DNA of 64,000 nucleotides from Hansfordia pulvinata (lineage: Eukaryota > Ascomycota > Sordariomycetes > Xylariales): the NCBI GenBank assembly GCA_006538405.1, contig BJKQ01000003.1, positions 806,001-870,000 on the forward strand, in the 5' to 3' direction. This document shows positions 1 to 11,640 of the stretch, in pieces. A program made the position numbers and the translations under genes. Each line of letters starts with the position of its first letter. Position 1 is the first letter of the stretch. Under the pieces are notes generated by a model. The model was given only the letters and a program-made list of their open reading frames with translations, had not been told where the DNA came from and did not search any database.

Positions 1-1283
1 ATTGCCCCCAGCGTCGCCGTCGCGCAGTGTCCAGCCATCCTCCCCACCGTTGGTTGTGAAGTGTTGCAGGAGCAGACTCGTGTAGACTGCGATCAAGATG
101 GACGGCGAGAACCAGGACACAAAACCCAGGAGACGGTTGGCGCCGTCAGTCTCATCCAGCGATGGCTCCTGCATAATTGCTCGGGCGCCAGACTCACGCA
201 CGGCCGGGATGATGCGGGTGGCGGAGTAAAAGACGATGATGCGGTAGAAGAGGGAAATCATGACGGATGGCGCAACCGTCTGGAAGGCGGCATGGAGCAG
301 ACTGAGCGACGAGTAGACAGCGGAGGGCAGAGAGCCCATCAAATGCAGCAGAGTCGAGTAACTGGCCATAATGATGGGCGGCAGAGGTGGAAATTCAGGT
401 TGGCTCGCCGCCTGCTCAGCGGCAGCAGCCTGGGCCTCTGCGGACTGCACGTAGTCGGTGAAGATTTGATATATGCAGAGCACGATGTAGGCGAAAAGCA
501 GGGAGGACTCGACCGGGTTTCCGCGCCCAGTCCCAATACCCAGGGCACACAGAAAGACGGCCGATGTAACGGTCACGCCAATGAGGGTGGCGTCGAGGTT
601 GTTGATCGAAGGGAAGGAGGCGACGCGCCAGAGGAAGTAGACGGCACTGGCGATGACCGAGGCCGAAAACATGAGAAGAATAAGCTGGAGCGGCGGTCAG
701 CATTCATCATCGCCATTGGTATCAAGGATCCGCAAAACGGGAGGAAAGGGACACTTACGACCCAAGTATCGCTTCGGCCACGGTTGACGAGCCATCTGGA
801 GATCTGGCCAAGAGCCTGGATAACCAAAAGAGTGCAGAAGCCTTCGAGCAACTGGAATACAGGGCTGGAATAGCGCAAGGTCTTGTCCCAGCTACCCAGC
901 ATGACAGACTCGAGAATGCCGCCGTCGCCGAAGAACCAGTCATGCCAGGAGGCGTGCTGCTTCTGGGTGTCGAATCCAGCAATGGTGCGGGAGACCCAGT
1001 CAGAGCTGTTGGCGTCGACGGCGAACTGATGCAAAGACCAGATCAGCAGCACAGGGACAACCGCCCACTGAGCAGCCTGGAAGAGGGCCGAGATGGACCA
1101 GCGGAAGCGGGAGTTCTCTGGAGTTAGGAGCTTGGCAAAACTGTAGAGGAAGTAGAAGGAGAAAAGGGCAAGGCTGTAAGCCAAGCCGCTGTCCTGGCCG
1201 CCAACATCGAAAGAGATGGGAATGGAAAGGACGACTGTGAAGAGAAAGATGACGCTAAAGGCGACGCTGAAGAACCACCACAT
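1..1283 (-). CDS. ICE2: ICE2-family ER membrane protein (3' end cut by window edge)
   Basis: Most of an ICE2-family integral ER membrane protein. In yeast, Ice2 supports cortical ER inheritance and ER membrane growth by restraining the Nem1-Spo7 lipin phosphatase (family knowledge). Exon 1 runs 1283..759 and starts at MWWFFSVAFSV. The intron is 758..685 (74 nt, gtaagt donor, ctccag acceptor). Exon 2 runs from 684 off the left edge with the frame still open, so 403 codons are visible. Diagnostic stretches are DSGLAYSLALFSFYFLYS near the N terminus, SSPVFQLLEGFCTLLVIQA before the intron and GIGTGRGNPVESSLL after it. Hydrophobic segments are spread along the whole visible length, as expected for a polytopic protein. 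Only the C-terminal end is missing, because the window ends there. The start is the first ATG of the conserved MWWFF block. Confidence 0.93.
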
Positions 1284-4200
1284 GGAAGCGGAGTAGCCGC
1301 GCCGGAGCGGCGAGGCGGGAGGTGAAGCCGAGAGGCGCGGTGGGTGATATCGAGGTGGTGATCACGCCGGCGCTGGGGGCCCGAGGCAGGGCGACCGGGT
1401 GCGAGGGTCGGAGGTGTATGGTACGGAAAGGCGCGGCAAGGCGCAGGAGATGGATGGAGCCGTGCGCCAGGTGAATCTCTCGAGATGGCAAGGAGCTTTG
1501 CGAAGCTATCAGGGCGCGCTCCAGGGCAGGAGAATCGGGCAAGACTCGACTGCGAGAGGGGGGGACCGCAGCAAGGTCGAGCGAGGCGTCGGCGATTGCA
1601 AGTGGGAGAGGACTGCGCAGTGGCAAGCAGGCGGGCGAGGCTCCTGGCAAGGTGTGAGAAGCACGCGAGCGTTGTGAGAAACTGGTGGAGGAGATATGGC
1701 AGCGGCAGAATTATCTCGGGCGGGGGGCGGGTCGTCGATCGGTGTGACGGCGCACGAGAGATGGCGAGATTGAGGTCAAGGTCGGTGACAATAATGAAGT
1801 CGAGGCCGAGATTGAGGGTGGCGGGGGATGAAGCGCGCGGTGGGTGGTGGTGAAGAGCTTGGGTGGGCGGCCGTCAAACCGTGATGGCCAAAAGATTACA
1901 ACAGATCACGGCGGAAAGTGCTTGCAGGGTAGGTGGCGACTGCCTTGTCGGTCCCTTGCGTGCGTGCACGCCTTCTCGGCCCTCCGTAGTACCAGTACTG
2001 TCCAGTGTGCCAGTCCAAGCGTCCAGTACGAGTAGCTGCCTCGTGCTGCTTGTGCTTGCTTACCTGTAGCGCCTCCAGGCTGTCGGTCGGTGGGCGTGCC
2101 TGCTACTTGGGCGCCCCGAACCGTGAGCAGGTGACAGCCTTGGGACTCCTCCGCATGTGCGCTAGCCCAATCCGGCTACTCGATTCTTGGGAGCAAGACA
2201 TGGCCTGAGCTGGAGGTGCACACGACGGGCGGGATGGGTGCGATAACAACAAGTATTCCGTACCCTACCTCCAAGCAGTTCTGATGAACCTTGAAAGTAT
2301 ATCGAATTCGGGCGGACTTAGGTAATTGTGATGCCGTTTATTCTTCGTGATGAAAATATATTGCAATAATATCGACCTTCAGCATTGGTAGGATCTTTCC
2401 ATGTTCATGTGCTAGGTATCTTTCTGCAGGCAGCTTTCAAATAGGAGCAAGCAACGAACGCAGACACGGCAGAGCACCTCGAAGACTGCCCGATCAACAC
2501 CCTAGCATCCACACTGTCGGCAGACAGGCGGTGTGAGGTATCTGAGAGTCGGTCGTTGCCCCTACGAAGATTTTTAAAGCGCGCGCTGGCAGAGGGTGCT
2601 GCCAGCGATCGCCAGGCTGTCGAAGACGACTTTTTGTACAACTCCCACACTCCAACTGGAACGGTGATCGGACTGCTAACGAGCGGGGATGTGTGCCTCT
2701 CTCCTATTTGACAAACAGAACAAAACCTCAGACAGGTTGAGGCAGGCACTCAGGGGTTCGTGTCCCGGGCTTGCAGGGCGGTGACCTGGTACGAGTATCT
2801 GATAACAGTCACGTCTCGGCGTCGTGCTGGCTCATTGGACGCCGGCCCGATTTTCTGAGGTGTGTTCACGTCCGTTCTCTGAACTCACGTACCTGCCTTA
2901 TGTGTCAGATACTTGTACCTACCTACATGTAGGCACATACGGTTGCCGCGCTGTGTTCGGGTGATGAAGCATTTCGTAGTCGCTGAGATCCTGTCCGGTG
3001 CGATCCGTACATGTACTCGCACTCCGTAGATCGTGGCCATGTCGCTCCCATCTACCTCGCTTATCGCTTATCGAGCTGATTCACAGGGCAAGGACGGACC
3101 GCCCTCCCTTGCATAACCACCTTGCCTTCCTATCTCGAGAGGCGGGCTCTCTCTCAACCCAGGTATTCCACCAATAGTACTGGTACTGTTCTCTCGTCCG
3201 TCTAACACCTCTCGCCCGGCTGCTATAGCCGTCCCTCGACATCGGAAGCGCTCTGCACGCCATTGCCGTGCCATATGCACGTGGGAGAGCCCCCCCGCCC
3301 ACTACTGCCGATACCAGAGCCTCAACGGTGTCACGATCCCGTCACCGGACTCTGGTGTGTTGCGGGCATGTGCCGAAAGGAGGTCGCGTGAGCCACAGGG
3401 CCGCGTACCCGTAGTACTCCGCACTCGCAGTAGAGTTGCCCGCCCGGCTCCGCCCAGCTGCTCCGGGTCGACGTCGCGCAGGCTCTTATTACAAAGACAT
3501 GGGAAAATCTCACGGCCCAGGATGCTTACATTTCTACATGAGCATACGTGACAGACATGATAGAGACACTACTCGTATGCGGCAACGGCGGGAGGAGAGG
3601 GGCAGCAGACTCGCGCACCGAGGCTGTAGCTGAAGAGGGGCTCGGCTGGCCCTGGCGCCCGTGTCGACATGGGGAAAGCCATGGGAAAGACTCCGCGTGG
3701 GCCGGGCCGGACGTGCAATTTCGCGCCCCCCGAAAATCTGGACTGTCTGTCACAGAATCCGACCACGGAGGAACGCACGGGGACAATCCGGCCCTGTCTG
3801 GGACCGCTGTGATGGGTGTGCCGAGCGAGGGGCCGGGGCTGCTACCTACCGATCCGTATTCATTCCGCACCTAAGGTAATGAACTACCGGGAGTACTCGT
3901 GACACTGTGATGACGGCTGGCCACACAGAATGGCTGGGCCCGGTTCAACGTCGTAAAGGGTATACCCAATCATGGATGCTAAGGGCCTATTTCCTTGGAG
4001 GCTGGGAGTACAGTATATTGGATGCGGCATTCCTGCGCACCCAAGGAGTATAGCGACTGGAGCGAGCTGCATTCATTGTGAGGAGAGACCAGTCTGGGAA
4101 CTTGGCTGTACGGGGTACCTATATTATAAGTTAGGTAGTGCTGTTCCTGTCGGATCTGGGCCCCGCATATCGGGAAGGTCGCATTGATAGCGAGACGATG

Positions 4201-5067
4201 CATTCAACAGGCCACCCCTGCCTGCCCATGTGTCGGCATGTGTCTGCGCTCGGATAGATACTACCTACATGTAGTTGATTATGTTCGCGTATGAGTATTT
4301 GTTTACAACAGTCCCTGGCTCTTAGGTGAGTACGATTCCTGAAGAAATCCAGCAATGCCACAGAGACTGTCCACTCAACCCACGGACAGAAGATTCCAAT
4401 TCAACCACTATGTAACAAGTAACAAGTTAATTATCGAGGTAGGTGAGGTACTCGTCTTACACTGTGCGCAGGCAAATGGATACGCTGGTGTTGACTGTTG
4501 GCCACCCGCCGCACACACTCGCGCTGACGAGCGGCCTAGCAAACCCTTGTCCGATCCATGATCCATGACCACCGGCCACCGTTCCTCTGTATTGATCTCG
4601 TCAGGCCACAAGACACGGGCCCGGGCGAGGCCGGCCAAGGCAAAGCAGGCCAAGGCAAGCGGAGGCGCTCGCAAAACCCACAATCATAAAAGAGCGACCG
4701 GCTGCCCAGGCGGCCAGCCGGACAGTTATCAAGGTGAAAGTGCTTCGGTGTTTGCGGACTCATCCCCCGACTAAAGCCCGACAGCCCGACCTGACGATGG
4801 TTGGCTTTCAGCGGTAGTTGCGACCCTTCTCATCATTACCTGACCGCACCTGCCCCCCTGGTGAGAAGTAATAGCGATCCCTCCACTGATACCTCCCGTC
4901 CTTACTAATCTCAGGTACATACTTGGTACCTAAGATACGGTACTCACCAGGCAGCGGTCAACTGAGGTCGTCTTCAGCCCTCCACACAACACCCGCCCAC
5001 ACACACACACACATACGCACACACACATACGCGCACACACATGTGCGCGCGCGTGCAGGCGCACACA
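1284..5067. other. Intergenic spacer, no supported gene
   Basis: About 3.8 kb between the divergent ICE2 and transcription-factor-like genes. Several open frames of 60-130 codons exist, but they overlap on both strands, many lack an ATG and none shows a recognisable motif. The stretch carries short dispersed motifs (GTACTCGT, CCTACCTA, a CCTACATGTAGG palindrome at 2922..2933) that recur in other spacers of the window. Confidence 0.6.
4997..5043. repeat. (CA)n microsatellite abutting a start codon
   Basis: Imperfect CA/CG dinucleotide tract directly upstream of the ATG at 5068. It supplies an in-frame upstream ATG at 5041 (ATGTGCGCGC), which I treat as repeat sequence and not as the real start. 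Confidence 0.9.
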
Positions 5068-6965
5068 ATGTCGTTCCAGTTCATCGATAACTCGGTCGTC
5101 GACTGCGACGCCCGCAAGCGTATCCGCAGCCATGTCATGAAGGGCAAGAACACCGGCAAGACGAGACCGCCCAAAACCCGGGCGCCGTCCAAGCCCTCCT
5201 CCGGGTTCGCCTCGGCCGCCTCCATGTCCGCCGTACCTGACATCAACCCCGTCTCCTACTGGCATCCCGCCGCAACCAAGACCGTCACCACCACCGCCTC
5301 CGCCTCCTCCACTGCCAAAGATGGTCTCGGCAGAGCCGCCAAAGCGAGTGTGGCTGTCGCTCCCAAATGCGATGGTGCCGTGCCCCGCCTGCTCTGCCAC
5401 GAGCTGCGCATGACCTCTCTCTCAGGCAAGCTGTCCCCCAAGGCCCTGGGCTTGATCAACCAGTGTGAGGTCCCTCCCCCTACAATCCTCTCACTGCCAT
5501 GGGCGCCCTCGCCTGCTGCGGCTGTTCTTAATAGAGACGTTTCGCTGACTTGCCCCCCTCTGCCGGCTTGCTTGGTCTTCAGTCATTGCCTCCATCGACG
5601 AGGTCATGTACCCGGCCGAATTCTGCCAGGCCTCGAGCGGGCCCAAGAAGAACTGGCTGCACTACGTCTGCACCGACGAGGCGTGTAAGTGCCCTTGAGT
5701 GTCCTCCTGTTCTTGTCTCTTGCCATGGGCAGCTCCCCTCCATGCAGCGGCCTCCCGGCTGATCACCCGACGCAACAACAGTCTTCCACGGCACCGTGGC
5801 CATGGCGGCCATCCGCAGCAACATGGCGGACGAGAACCGTGGCACGGGCCCCGTCGTGGCGTACCACCTGTCCGCCCTCTTTCGCCACGTGACGAACCGC
5901 ATCGCCGAGGGCAAGGCGCTGTCTGACTCGACCTTTGGTACCGTCGTCTGTATGGTCATCCTCGAGCGCCATCTCGATAATCAGCGCCAGGGGCAGATCC
6001 ACTTTGACGGCCTGCAGCGCATGATTGCCCTGCGTGGGGGCCTCAGCAAGCTCATGCCTAACCTGATGCTGACCCAGAAGATCCTGAGGTGAGTTTCATT
6101 TGCATTCTTCCATTTCTTTCTCTCCATCGGTCCTCAAGATGAGGGACGATGATTTCTAAACACACGTTATAACAACACCAGAACCGACTTGGATGTCGCA
6201 GTCAACCGTGGCAGCTACCCCGTGATCGACATCCAGGACATCCCGGGAACCGACCTGCTAGCCCAGACCCGCGAGGCCTTCCTGCGCGACAACGACAGCA
6301 AAACCGCCGACGCGAGCCTGGCCCTCCTGCCGGCTACCACGAGCGACGCCTTTCGCGACATTTTCACTGACGTACTGAGCTGGACGCACCGCCTCAACGG
6401 CTCCCTGGCCGCCGGCCGCCGTCTCCGGCCCGACGACTTCCAAGCCATCCTGATCCGTGTCGGCTACCGCGTCGTCGGCTTCAGCGCCCTAGCCGCCCCC
6501 CGCCCCGCCAGCCCCCTCGACGACCTTCTGCACCTCGCCTGCACCGCCCTGCTGTCTGCCTACTGGCTGCAGTGCGGCAGCAAAGACGTCAATTTTGCCC
6601 TGCTTCGCTCACAGCTGCGCGCCGCTCTTCAAGACGTTGCGGAAAACCAGCAGCACCAGGACCGCGAGCACTACAGCCCCGAGCTCGCTTTCTGGGCCCT
6701 CTACGTCGCGCGCATCTCTGTCTACACCATCGACGACGAGGAGCAGCCCGAGGGGGGGTCCGGCTGGATCCTGCCGCTGGTCCGGTCGTTGGCGCGTGAC
6801 TCGGGATTGCGCTGCTGGGCTGACGCGCGGGCTCTGCTCGGCAAGCTGCCCTGGGTCCAGTGCCAGCACGGCAAGCTCGGTCAGGAGCTCTGGGATAGGG
6901 CTTGGCGGGCGGAGGCGGCAGAGGCCAGTGAGCAGCAACATCAGGACGCTCGCGAGCCGAGATGA
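5068..6965 (+). CDS. Fungal-specific transcription-factor-like protein without a visible zinc cluster
   Basis: Four exons: 5068..5464, 5583..5684, 5782..6088 and 6182..6965. The introns are 118, 97 and 93 nt, all GT..AG, and every junction keeps the frame, giving 529 aa. The N terminus (MSFQFIDN, then RKRIRSHVMKGKNTGKT) and the block GGLSKLMPNLMLTQKILRTD match a large filamentous-fungal family usually annotated as fungal-specific transcription factor or 'tachykinin family' protein (recognised from memory). These proteins have the helical middle region of zinc-cluster regulators but no Cys6 DNA-binding domain, and I see none here either. DNA binding is therefore unproven. The ATG at 5068 is preferred over 5041, which lies in a CA repeat. 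The C-terminal ~40 residues are Glu/Ala/Gln-rich. Confidence 0.85.
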
Positions 6966-8401
6966 GCCTTGATTCGCAAGTTTGAAGGAACAAAAACAGA
7001 TGTGGAGCTTCCACAGGCCTCCCGCGGTGAAGAGATATCGAACATCGCCACCAGCCTCCCGCCCAATCAAATCCAAGGCCCGGGTTCTCGAAAGATGAGA
7101 GGACTTGGAGAATTTCGCGCGAGTAACCGAGTCGCGCAGGCGCCTCGCCATGGATGGCGCAGTGCTCAGAGCGGACACGCGCCGTGGATTACGAACCTCG
7201 TCGCGTCCCTCTTTCCCAGGCGCCGGACGGATCAGGCCGCGCAACTTCGAGGAGAGCCAGAACGCATCGACAGACAGGCTTCAGAGTGGAAGCAGCGAAG
7301 GGGAGTTGGGCAAACCCCATGTCTGTGGTGCGTTGAGCTCGCAGCGAAACTCGTCCGCGCGGGGATGAGATTGGCTTTGTAGCAACGCCCAAACGCTGCA
7401 CTGTGCTATGTGCCGGTCCTGCTACTGAGTTGTTAGAGGGAAAGGACACGCCAAACCCCCCTTTTACTAGCTGTCGAGTGCCCCGACGTCCGTTTGGGAT
7501 TTATGCGCAAGGAGAGGACCTACTGCCCGAGCAGTGATGCCGACCGCTGGTGCGCCTCGAGAATCAAGATCAGCCGTCGAGCGGGGAAAGGGAGTAGGAG
7601 GCTGCGCGGTGTCTTCCCCAGTCGGCCATACACACTGCCGGGAGATGGATACAATGCCGGTCTCCGGAGATATTGCGCAAAGTGAGACCGTGGGACTCAC
7701 AGGCCTATCCTTGACGCGTCGCGGATGCACCATTAGACCCTGCGCAGCCTGCACCGCGCCCGCGCGCCCTGCGAATGATGCCCGCTCGTTGTGAGAGAAC
7801 TAACGGTAGTTTTCAACCTGAAGCAAATGAGAATACTGAGCTTCTGAAGCTGGTAATACCCACCCGTCTCTTGATCGTGTCCCCGCCTCGCTCCGTCCAT
7901 CCAGCCTGCCGTATATGGGAGTCAAGTGATGTTGGTCACTGTAAAGTCAGATCATTCAGTAGTAAAATCTTCGTTGTTGACGCTCAAGGCGATGCTTTCT
8001 TGGAAGCTTCGTGTAAGACCTGATTAAGGCTCCTGAAATATGCTGCTTAGTGCTACGGGGCTAGCACAGCACATCATTTCACTCGTAAAGAATATAAACA
8101 ATTTTGGTTCATTATTGTATTGTTCTCCTCCGATTTCCGGGGCCCGATGTAGACGACGTTCTACGAACCCAGCAGCGGTACTGGCTGTCCGGTCTATGAA
8201 TACCCTCTCCCCTCCCTGCGAGTATGCTGTCTCAAGCTGCCAAATATCGACCGAGGCGCGCGCTCCCAGGGCTGTGTAGCGGCGCTCGGCCGCCTGTGTC
8301 GTCATCCATTCCTGTGCTGCTGTCATCTTTCCTCTGGCCGCATCTCATGCTTTTTGGATATGTCTCCCTGTGGACTTCGTACTGCTCTCCGATACATTGG
8401 T

Positions 8402-9380
8402 TCATGATTCGCGCTTGTCCTGCTGTTTGTCCTGCTGTTTGGGAATGCCCAGCAGAGTAGGGATCTGGTGGACAGTCAGGTCTGTCGCACTCGACGTGGA
8501 AGTGCCGGTGCTCTCTGCACCACTGCCATAAGTGGTAGAATGGGGGAGAAGCATTGGAAGGGGTCCAGCACTGGTCGCAAAGGCAAGAGTCATTCCTTCC
8601 CTCTGTCGGGCCCAAGAGTCGGCCAGCCGTACATGGTGTAGTGTGATGTCAAGATCAACGCCGTAATCGTGGCCGGGATGGGGGGTCACTGCCGCTGTGG
8701 AATGGGGGCATTGTCGGGCACCCTCGTCGTCTGGTTTTGCCGTGGGAGGATGGAGAAAGAAGATGGGCCACTCCGTGTTTGGGGACTGGTCAAGTCAAAG
8801 AGTGCCGGTCGCGATCCTTCTTGGACTTGAACGTCGTGGCGCAGTGCACGCAGCTTTTGCCATCATCGTGGTTGCTACCGCTGCCATCATCGTGGTTGCT
8901 ACCGGTGTGGCCAGTGAAGACAGTGCAGCCCATATAGGCCGAGGTGGCGACCGTTTGCTCAGTGCTCACGCTAGGCGGTTGCTGAGTGGCCGGTAGCAGG
9001 AGTGCAGACGGGTTGATGCTGCTGGAGTGGCTTATCACACCTCCAGCAGGGCCGGTAGAGAAGGACCCTGGGATGAGGGGCTCTCATATTTGAGGGAGTC
9101 TTCTTCTCTCCGCCGTCACCGGGGCCCCTGTGTGTCTTCCAGGCCGCGGCTCCCCCTGAGGAGGACCGCCGCGTCCAGACGCTCTTGCTCCTGGCTTGGG
9201 AACTCCGAGACCCTCCTCATCAGCCAAGTACAGGTCTTCGCCGACGCCCGCGTACGATAGCACCCCAAGCGGGGCTCTGGAATTGCTGCCCGAGTTGCTG
9301 CCCAGCGAGTCGCATACGCGGCTGATGAGGGTATCGCTTGGGGCCGCCCCGACACATCCTCCTTCTCCTCTGCTCCGTCG
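8402..9380 (-). pseudogene. Possible decayed C2H2-type zinc-finger gene
   Basis: On the minus strand, 9038..8790 encodes a segment ending in CVHCATTFKSKKDRDRH. This is a Cys-x2-Cys..Phe..His arrangement like the first half of a fungal C2H2 finger. The segment starts without an ATG, the second zinc-binding His of the finger is not in frame, and the frame then stops. A Ser/Thr-rich open frame follows at 8689..8402 (also no ATG). Upstream, at about 9370-9130, another minus frame contains GEDLYLADEEGLGVPKPGA. These pieces lie in different frames with no clean splice sites between them. I read this as a remnant or an error-broken gene, but it could be chance in GC-rich DNA. Confidence 0.22.
8858..8904. 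repeat. 24-bp tandem duplication (two copies)
   Basis: Two adjacent copies of the unit TGCCATCATCGTGGTTGCTA plus CCGC, the second differing only at its last base. On the minus strand it duplicates an in-frame GSNHDD peptide in the zinc-finger-like segment. Confidence 0.9.
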
Positions 9381-9381
9381 C

Positions 9382-10870
9382 TCACTCCTGGCTCATAGCT
9401 GGAGATGCAGAGTCATCAGCACCGGCATCGCCCGACGCGGCTCCGTTCGTAGTGGCGACCGCCATCGCCCACTCGACGGCCGCGCGGAGGTCTGCAGCGA
9501 CGTGGTCCGGGCGGTGCAGTGGATCGTCCCCGGGCCGGAAGACGCCCGTCTCGACGAGGATGCTGCGCCAGCGGACGCCAGGCAGGGGCGAGACGAAGGC
9601 GTTTGCGCCCGCGATGTCGCTGGCCGGGTTGTCGCCGACCATGAAGACGGTGCGACGGCGAGGACCGCCCGTCTTCTCCTCTGCAGCCTTCTTCTCCCTC
9701 CGCTGCCCTCGGCTGCCACCATCATCGCCCCACACCTCCCCGCCCAGGCTCATAAGCGTCTCGTCGGCCCAGGCGTACGTGCGCTGGGTGGGCTTGCCGA
9801 CGAGGGTGACGGGGAAGGGGCCGGACAGGCCGCCGGTGAGGGCGAGCCAGGCGCCCTGGACGGCGGCGACGAAGGCGCCCTGGGCGACGCGGGGCTGGCA
9901 GTGAGGAGAGGCGAACTCGAGGTCCGGGTTGCAGGAGAAGACGGCCGGCTGGCCGTCCTGCAGGAAGCCGCCGTTGGGCAGGCCGGGGCGGCGGTGGAGG
10001 GGCGAGCGGACGGTGATGTCGCCGCCGCGCGACAGGAGGAGGTCCAGCAGGATCTGCAGGTCCAGGCACCAGTCGCGCGGCGACGACCAGATGAAGACGG
10101 CCGCGATGTTGGGGACGTGGTGAGGGTTGCTGCCGGTTGCTGTTGAGAGGAAAGTTGTCAGCTTATATAGACCTTGTGGACAGATGCAAACAGAGGGGAG
10201 GCAGGGATGGGTAAGGTAAGGCTGGGAAGGGTAGGGTAGGTACATAAGGTAAGGTAGATATGTAGATATTGGGTCAGTCATTCAGGGTACATGCATTTGA
10301 TGGCAGCATGCATGACATGATGAATCACACATGCAGTGACAATATGCAAGGGATGGCGACAATCAAAGAGAAGGCTGAGGTTGGTGTAATGATGCAGGGG
10401 ATAATGAATAAAGAAAGGCAAACAAACTTACCCAGCTGCCCATGCTCCTCATGGTGGCTCTTGGTCATCTCACAGAAAGGATGATAGGCCTTGAGTCTTT
10501 TAGCAATGTCAGATGAGGTGATGACATTCCTGAAGCCGTACTCGCGGGCCACCTGGCGGATGTGCTGCCCATGGCCTCCCAGGACCAAGACAGGCTTGTC
10601 CTGATACTCAGGGACCATGGCATGGTAAGGGGTGTGTGACTGGATCATCTGGCCAGGGGAGATGGTCAGTCCCAGCCTGAGGCTCATCTTGGCTGCATGG
10701 GCCTCCTCGCTGAGGCCTCCTCCATTGGTCAGCAGGATGAAGGGGATCTTGTGATCTTGGAGCCATTGCAGGGTCTTAATAGCCCCTTCCAGGATGTGTG
10801 CTCCCCGGACAATCACACCATCAATGTCAAGGGCAAAGGCCACTTGTTGGCTGGCTGGCTGCATGTTCAT
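9382..10870 (-). CDS. HAD-superfamily class IIA hydrolase, CECR5/HDHD5 (yeast YKR070W) type
   Basis: Exon 1 is 10870..10432, the intron 10431..10140 (292 nt, gtaagt..caacag), and exon 2 10139..9382, giving 398 aa. HAD landmarks appear in order: DIDGVIVRG (motif I, two catalytic Asp), LLTNGGG (motif II Thr), GKPTQRTY (motif III Lys) and MVGDNPASDIAGAN (motif IV). The architecture with the cap between motifs II and III fits class IIA and the CECR5 family; yeast YKR070W is mitochondrial with unknown substrate (family knowledge). Residues before motif I number only about 14, so a mitochondrial presequence is missing from this model. Just upstream is a long CT tract ending in CAG, which looks like a 3' splice site, so a further 5' exon is possible. 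Exon 1 is CpG-poor while exon 2 is CpG-rich (see findings). Confidence 0.88.
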
Positions 10871-10886
10871 AGTGTGGAAGTAAAGG

Positions 10887-10941
<55 letters not shown>

Positions 10942-11640
10942 TGTGTGTGTGTGTGTGTGTTATGTATAGTCCAGGGGGTGCAGGAAGCTTGTTGGTCTTG
11001 TAGTAAAGTGATTGCTGTTGGTGATGTGGTCAGAGATCAGGGTCAACGATGCTGATGCCGTGATGGCTGCGTGGAGGGATGGGTGAGGAAGGGCGTCTTT
11101 GGTGCAGATGCAAGAATGCAAGAATGCCAGAACAAATCCTCAATAAATCAAGGAGAGATCCAGTTGACCAGCCTGCTAGGAGACAAAGGCTGAACAGACG
11201 TCTCTGTTGTTGCCTGAACTCCTGCCTCTGCCTGCCTGGCAACACTTTGCAGTCCACAAACACCTGCTATTCAATGGTGTTGTGTGGCCTGTACACACAG
11301 CTCTGTTTGCACAACACAGCAACAAAAGTGTGTACCTGGCAGATGGAGAGCCAGAGAGATTGTGTGGTTACCTACACAATGCCAAAAAGCTGCTCATTGT
11401 GTCCATGGGCCATGCGAAGAAATCCCCGCCCTCCGGAGATTTTATCATACACAGGTTTCGGAAATGGAAGTGCCAGCAGCAAACAGAGGCAATGTCACTG
11501 TTTGTGCCACTGGCAGAAAATGGCCTGTTGCATCCCTGGCTGCTTTGGTCCAAGTGCGTCTGTTCAAAAAGAGAAGGGCACAATCATTGCGAATTGCCTT
11601 TGCCTCCAGAACATGGAGGTCAAAAGGAAAGGCAAACAGC
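10141..11640. other. Sharply CpG-depleted block
   Basis: By eye I count about 18 CpG dinucleotides in these 1500 bases, against about 10 in the single 60-base line at 9481..9540. TG and CA are abundant instead. The left edge coincides within a few bases with the exon 2/intron junction of the HAD gene (10139/10140). The right edge is near 11640, where CGG and GCC become common again. The block includes HAD exon 1, whose protein is conserved, so it is not simply junk. Confidence 0.8.

Larger units (their letters stand above)
6966..9381. other. Intergenic spacer between TF-like and HAD genes
   Basis: 2.4 kb without a gene I can model. The right half (about 8400-9380) contains minus-strand protein-like fragments, listed separately as a possible decayed zinc-finger gene. 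The left half holds only overlapping spurious frames. Confidence 0.5.

Noticed and set aside
5041..5067. Upstream in-frame ATG for the transcription-factor-like gene
   Set aside because: It lies in a CA/CG microsatellite; the conserved MSFQFIDN start at 5068 is better.
10141..11640. RIP as the cause of the CpG-poor block
   Set aside because: RIP would raise TA and AT content and create stops. The block keeps a conserved open frame and is not strongly AT-rich.
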